Assembly: GCA_003165615.1 (NCBI GenBank)
Contig: PLWR01000255.1
Span: forward strand, 1-15,515
Reading direction: 5' to 3'
Length of the DNA: 15,515 nucleotides
Origin: Acidobacteriota bacterium
Lineage (GTDB): Bacteria > Acidobacteriota > Terriglobia > UBA7540
The notes under the pieces were generated by a model. The model did not search any database. It saw nothing but the letters and a program-made list of their open reading frames with translations, and was not told the origin of the DNA. The position numbers and the translations under genes are program-made. Shown piece by piece: positions 13,910 through 15,515 of the stretch (positions within the stretch are counted from its first letter, which is position 1; the number at the start of each line of letters is the position of its first letter).

Positions 13910-14296
13910 ATCATTCCTCGGGTGGATATCGGTCCTGCGTCGCAATCGATCCGATGGCGGGAAGATTGCGGTGCTTTTAAACCACCCCACTTCTAAATGA
14001 GCAATTCCGTTACCCACTTTACGCCAGAATTGCCGTTTTCACACAAAATTCCATTCACAAATGCCTGGCTGGCGAAAAAACTAACACCCCGTGACTTGGT
14101 TGGTCTGTTCAAAATGATACATTTAGCCTGATTTTCTTTGGCACTTGCTGATGTAGCGCCGTCCTTCAGGGCGGCACTTCCCGTATTCGGGAATCGAAGT
14201 TGGGAAGGTGATCCGGGGGGTGCCGGGCTAAAGCCCGGCGCTACGACACCGCTGCTGACAAGCGAATGCACCGCGATCGGTGGTGAGAGATTTGAA
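13910..14296. other. Gap upstream of the cytochrome gene, holding one repeat element
   Basis: This stretch contains the GTAGCGCCG-type repeat at 14153-14244 and, left of it, a more A+T-rich block (about 13975-14150) that probably holds the minus-strand cytochrome promoter. No clear -35/-10 pair could be fixed. Frames on both strands cross the repeat and have no protein-like features. Confidence 0.5.
14153..14244. repeat. GTAGCGCCG palindromic interspersed repeat
   Basis: The element is bounded by GTAGCGCCG (14153-14161) and its exact reverse complement CGGCGCTAC (14236-14244). Near the right end is a perfect hairpin GCCGGGCT-AA-AGCCCGGC (14222-14239); at the left end is GCCGTCCTTCAGGGCGGC. 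It lies just past the 3' end of the kinase gene on the minus strand, where its hairpins could protect or end the transcript. A second, partly different copy starts at 15421. Confidence 0.85.
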
Positions 14297-15286
14297 CTAA
14301 CTGTGTCCGGCGACGTAAAGGAGCAGAGCGAGGACGACGAGGGGAATCAAACCCATGAGCAGGTAGGGGAAAACATTCCCATTTTGCCGGGACCGTTGCT
14401 GGTCGGCCATTCGGCGTTGGGCGCTGGGGCCCGTGGCCATCTGGTCCTGATGCTCCAGGTCCCAGGCCAGTTCGCGGGCATCGTGATAGCGGTTCAGGGG
14501 ATCGCGCTCCAGGGCGCGCAGGACGATTTCCTCCAGCGCGGGGGAAATCTCCGAAGCAATCTGCCGGGGGGACGAGGCAGCGGAGTGGGTCTTGGCGTTT
14601 AGAACCAGAAAGGGGTCCGGCCCGGAAAACGGCGTCTCTCCCGCCAACATTTCGTAGAGGATTACCCCCAGAGAGTACAAGTCGCTGCGAGCATTGCCGC
14701 GCTTGCCCTTGACCTGCTCGGGGGAAATGTACTCCGGCGTTCCCTGGGTATGGGAGAGCTTGCCGAACGTCAGGCGTCGCGCGCCGGCTTTGGAAGCGAT
14801 GCCGAAATCGATCAGCTTGATGCGGTCGCCCGAGTCGATCATGATGTTTTCCGGCTTCAGGTCACGGTGTACCACTCCCTGCCCGTGAATGTAGTCAAGC
14901 GCATCGCAAATCTGCAGCGTGATTCCGACTGCCCGCGCGGGGGGAATTTTTCCCTGCTCGTTGATGACCTGGCGCAGCAACCGTCCATCCACCCATTCCA
15001 GCACCATGTAAAGGCGGCTGCGATTCTGCTCGGCAAAGACCTTGATGATTCCGGGATGGTTCAGAGTGGCGCCAATCGCCTCTTCGCGCTGAAAGCGGTC
15101 GTAGAAGACAGGGTCGCTTTCCATTTCGAAGTGCGGGAGTTTGATGGCCACGACGCGATCCGTGGTCATGTCGGTGGCGCGATAGATGGTGGCCATGCCG
15201 CTGGTGGCAACCATGCTGTCGATCCGGTAATGATCGAGGGTCGCACCGGGAAGAAGGGGAATCAGTTGTGGGGAGAAAGCGCCCAT
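14297..15286 (-). CDS. Tail-anchored Ser/Thr protein kinase
   Basis: A 329-residue Hanks-type kinase. Catalytic residues are present: K49 (VAIK), E68/E69 in the C-helix, HRDLKPEN (140-147; D142, K144, N147), DFG (160-162), an activation segment GTPEYISPE (182-190) and D202 (SDLYSLG). The kinase domain spans about 20-277. A basic linker (278-304) leads to one hydrophobic segment (about 306-326) with only three residues after it, so the kinase faces the cytoplasm with no external sensor domain. The glycine-rich loop is unusual: A27, S29 and A32 stand where G-x-G-x-x-G is expected. AGG lies 3 bases before the ATG, a weak site. It is not part of a visible operon; a phosphatase or substrate gene is not nearby. 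Confidence 0.93.
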   Translation of the reverse strand: MGAFSPQLIPLLPGATLDHYRIDSMVATSGMATIYRATDMTTDRVVAIKLPHFEMESDPVFYDRFQREEAIGATLNHPGIIKVFAEQNRSRLYMVLEWVDGRLLRQVINEQGKIPPARAVGITLQICDALDYIHGQGVVHRDLKPENIMIDSGDRIKLIDFGIASKAGARRLTFGKLSHTQGTPEYISPEQVKGKRGNARSDLYSLGVILYEMLAGETPFSGPDPFLVLNAKTHSAASSPRQIASEISPALEEIVLRALERDPLNRYHDARELAWDLEHQDQMATGPSAQRRMADQQRSRQNGNVFPYLLMGLIPLVVLALLLYVAGHS

Positions 15287-15420
15287 ACCTGCTTATATTA
15301 TGTCCGGAAGCCTAAATATTTCATAAGAATATCGAAAGGAATATATAAACGCCGGTTGATGACGTGCGGCGAGCCGCAGGCGCTTTGAGGTAACACCGGC
15401 GGTGATGCCAACCCGCGGAC
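15287..15420. promoter_or_regulatory. A+T-rich upstream region of the kinase gene
   Basis: Positions 15293-15350 are strikingly A+T-rich for this window, with several TAAATATT, GAATAT and ATATATAAA words, directly upstream of the minus-strand kinase start. This suits a promoter, although no -35/-10 pair with good spacing was found. No gene is seen here. Confidence 0.4.
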
Positions 15421-15515
15421 GTAGCGCCGTCCTTCAGGGCGGCACATGCCGGGCTAAACAGGCTGCGGAAAAACCCCTCACACTGTCATCCTGAGGAGGC
15501 GAAGCCGACGAAGGA
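15421..15515. repeat. Composite repeat: GTAGCGCCG module joined to GTCATCCTGAG module (cut by window edge)
   Basis: 15421-15443 repeats the start of the 14153 element exactly. GCCGGGCTAAA (15448-15458) then runs into AGGCTGCGGAAAAA...CTGTCATCCTGAG. From about 15452 on, the sequence aligns in reverse complement with 6140-6083, with roughly seven mismatches over 56 bases. Two repeat modules that occur apart elsewhere in the window are thus fused here. The element continues past the window end. Confidence 0.85.

Noticed and set aside
13993..14271. 92-codon frame on the minus strand
   Set aside because: Much of it is translation of the GTAGCGCCG interspersed repeat, so it is a repeat artefact.

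Overview
The window reads as chromosomal DNA of a G+C-rich bacterium, most likely an Acidobacteriota (Terriglobia-like) genome or metagenomic contig. The grounds are indirect. A short XRE-type regulator (start 12938) is of a kind I associate with acidobacterial genomes. The gaps carry interspersed palindromic repeats of the 'GTCATCCTGAG' and 'GTAGCGCCG...CGGCGCTAC' types that I also associate with that phylum. A cytochrome c and a membrane Ser/Thr kinase fit. No rRNA, tRNA, transposase, phage gene or CRISPR array is visible, so the phylum call is inference.

Left part (1-5856, all + strand): a POT-like MFS transporter, an M24 metallopeptidase with a complete five-ligand metal site, a 138-aa multi-span protein, a 57-aa two-span protein, an NfeD-like protein and a flotillin. 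NfeD plus flotillin is a known membrane-microdomain pair, and the two small membrane proteins just upstream are candidate partners. The peptidase and POT-like transporter together suggest peptide uptake and breakdown. Several gaps here hold long imperfect palindromes built from short repeated words (GAGTTTCGA or GATTCAG), each ending just before a start codon.

Middle (5857-9131, + strand): a nested inverted-repeat element is followed by a two-gene unit overlapping at TGATG. Its first gene is a small protein with the CxDxR and HxxC zinc-site motifs of beta-carbonic anhydrases. The second is an MgtC/SapB plus DUF4010-type membrane protein. A secreted ComEC-like metallo-beta-lactamase-fold protein follows.

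Right part (9132-15515): an exported protein of unknown function (-), an anion:cation-symporter-type MFS carrier (-) divergent from a YhcH/YjgK/YiaL sugar-associated protein (+) across a gap rich in inverted repeats, the XRE regulator with a TTGACA/TATTGT promoter and a long leader (+), a monohaem cytochrome c (-), and a tail-anchored Ser/Thr kinase with an altered glycine loop (-). The window ends in a composite repeat that joins modules seen separately at 14153-14244 and 5970-6140.

The strongest leads for something undescribed are the coupled carbonic-anhydrase-like/DUF4010 pair and the pre-start palindromes around the flotillin cluster.
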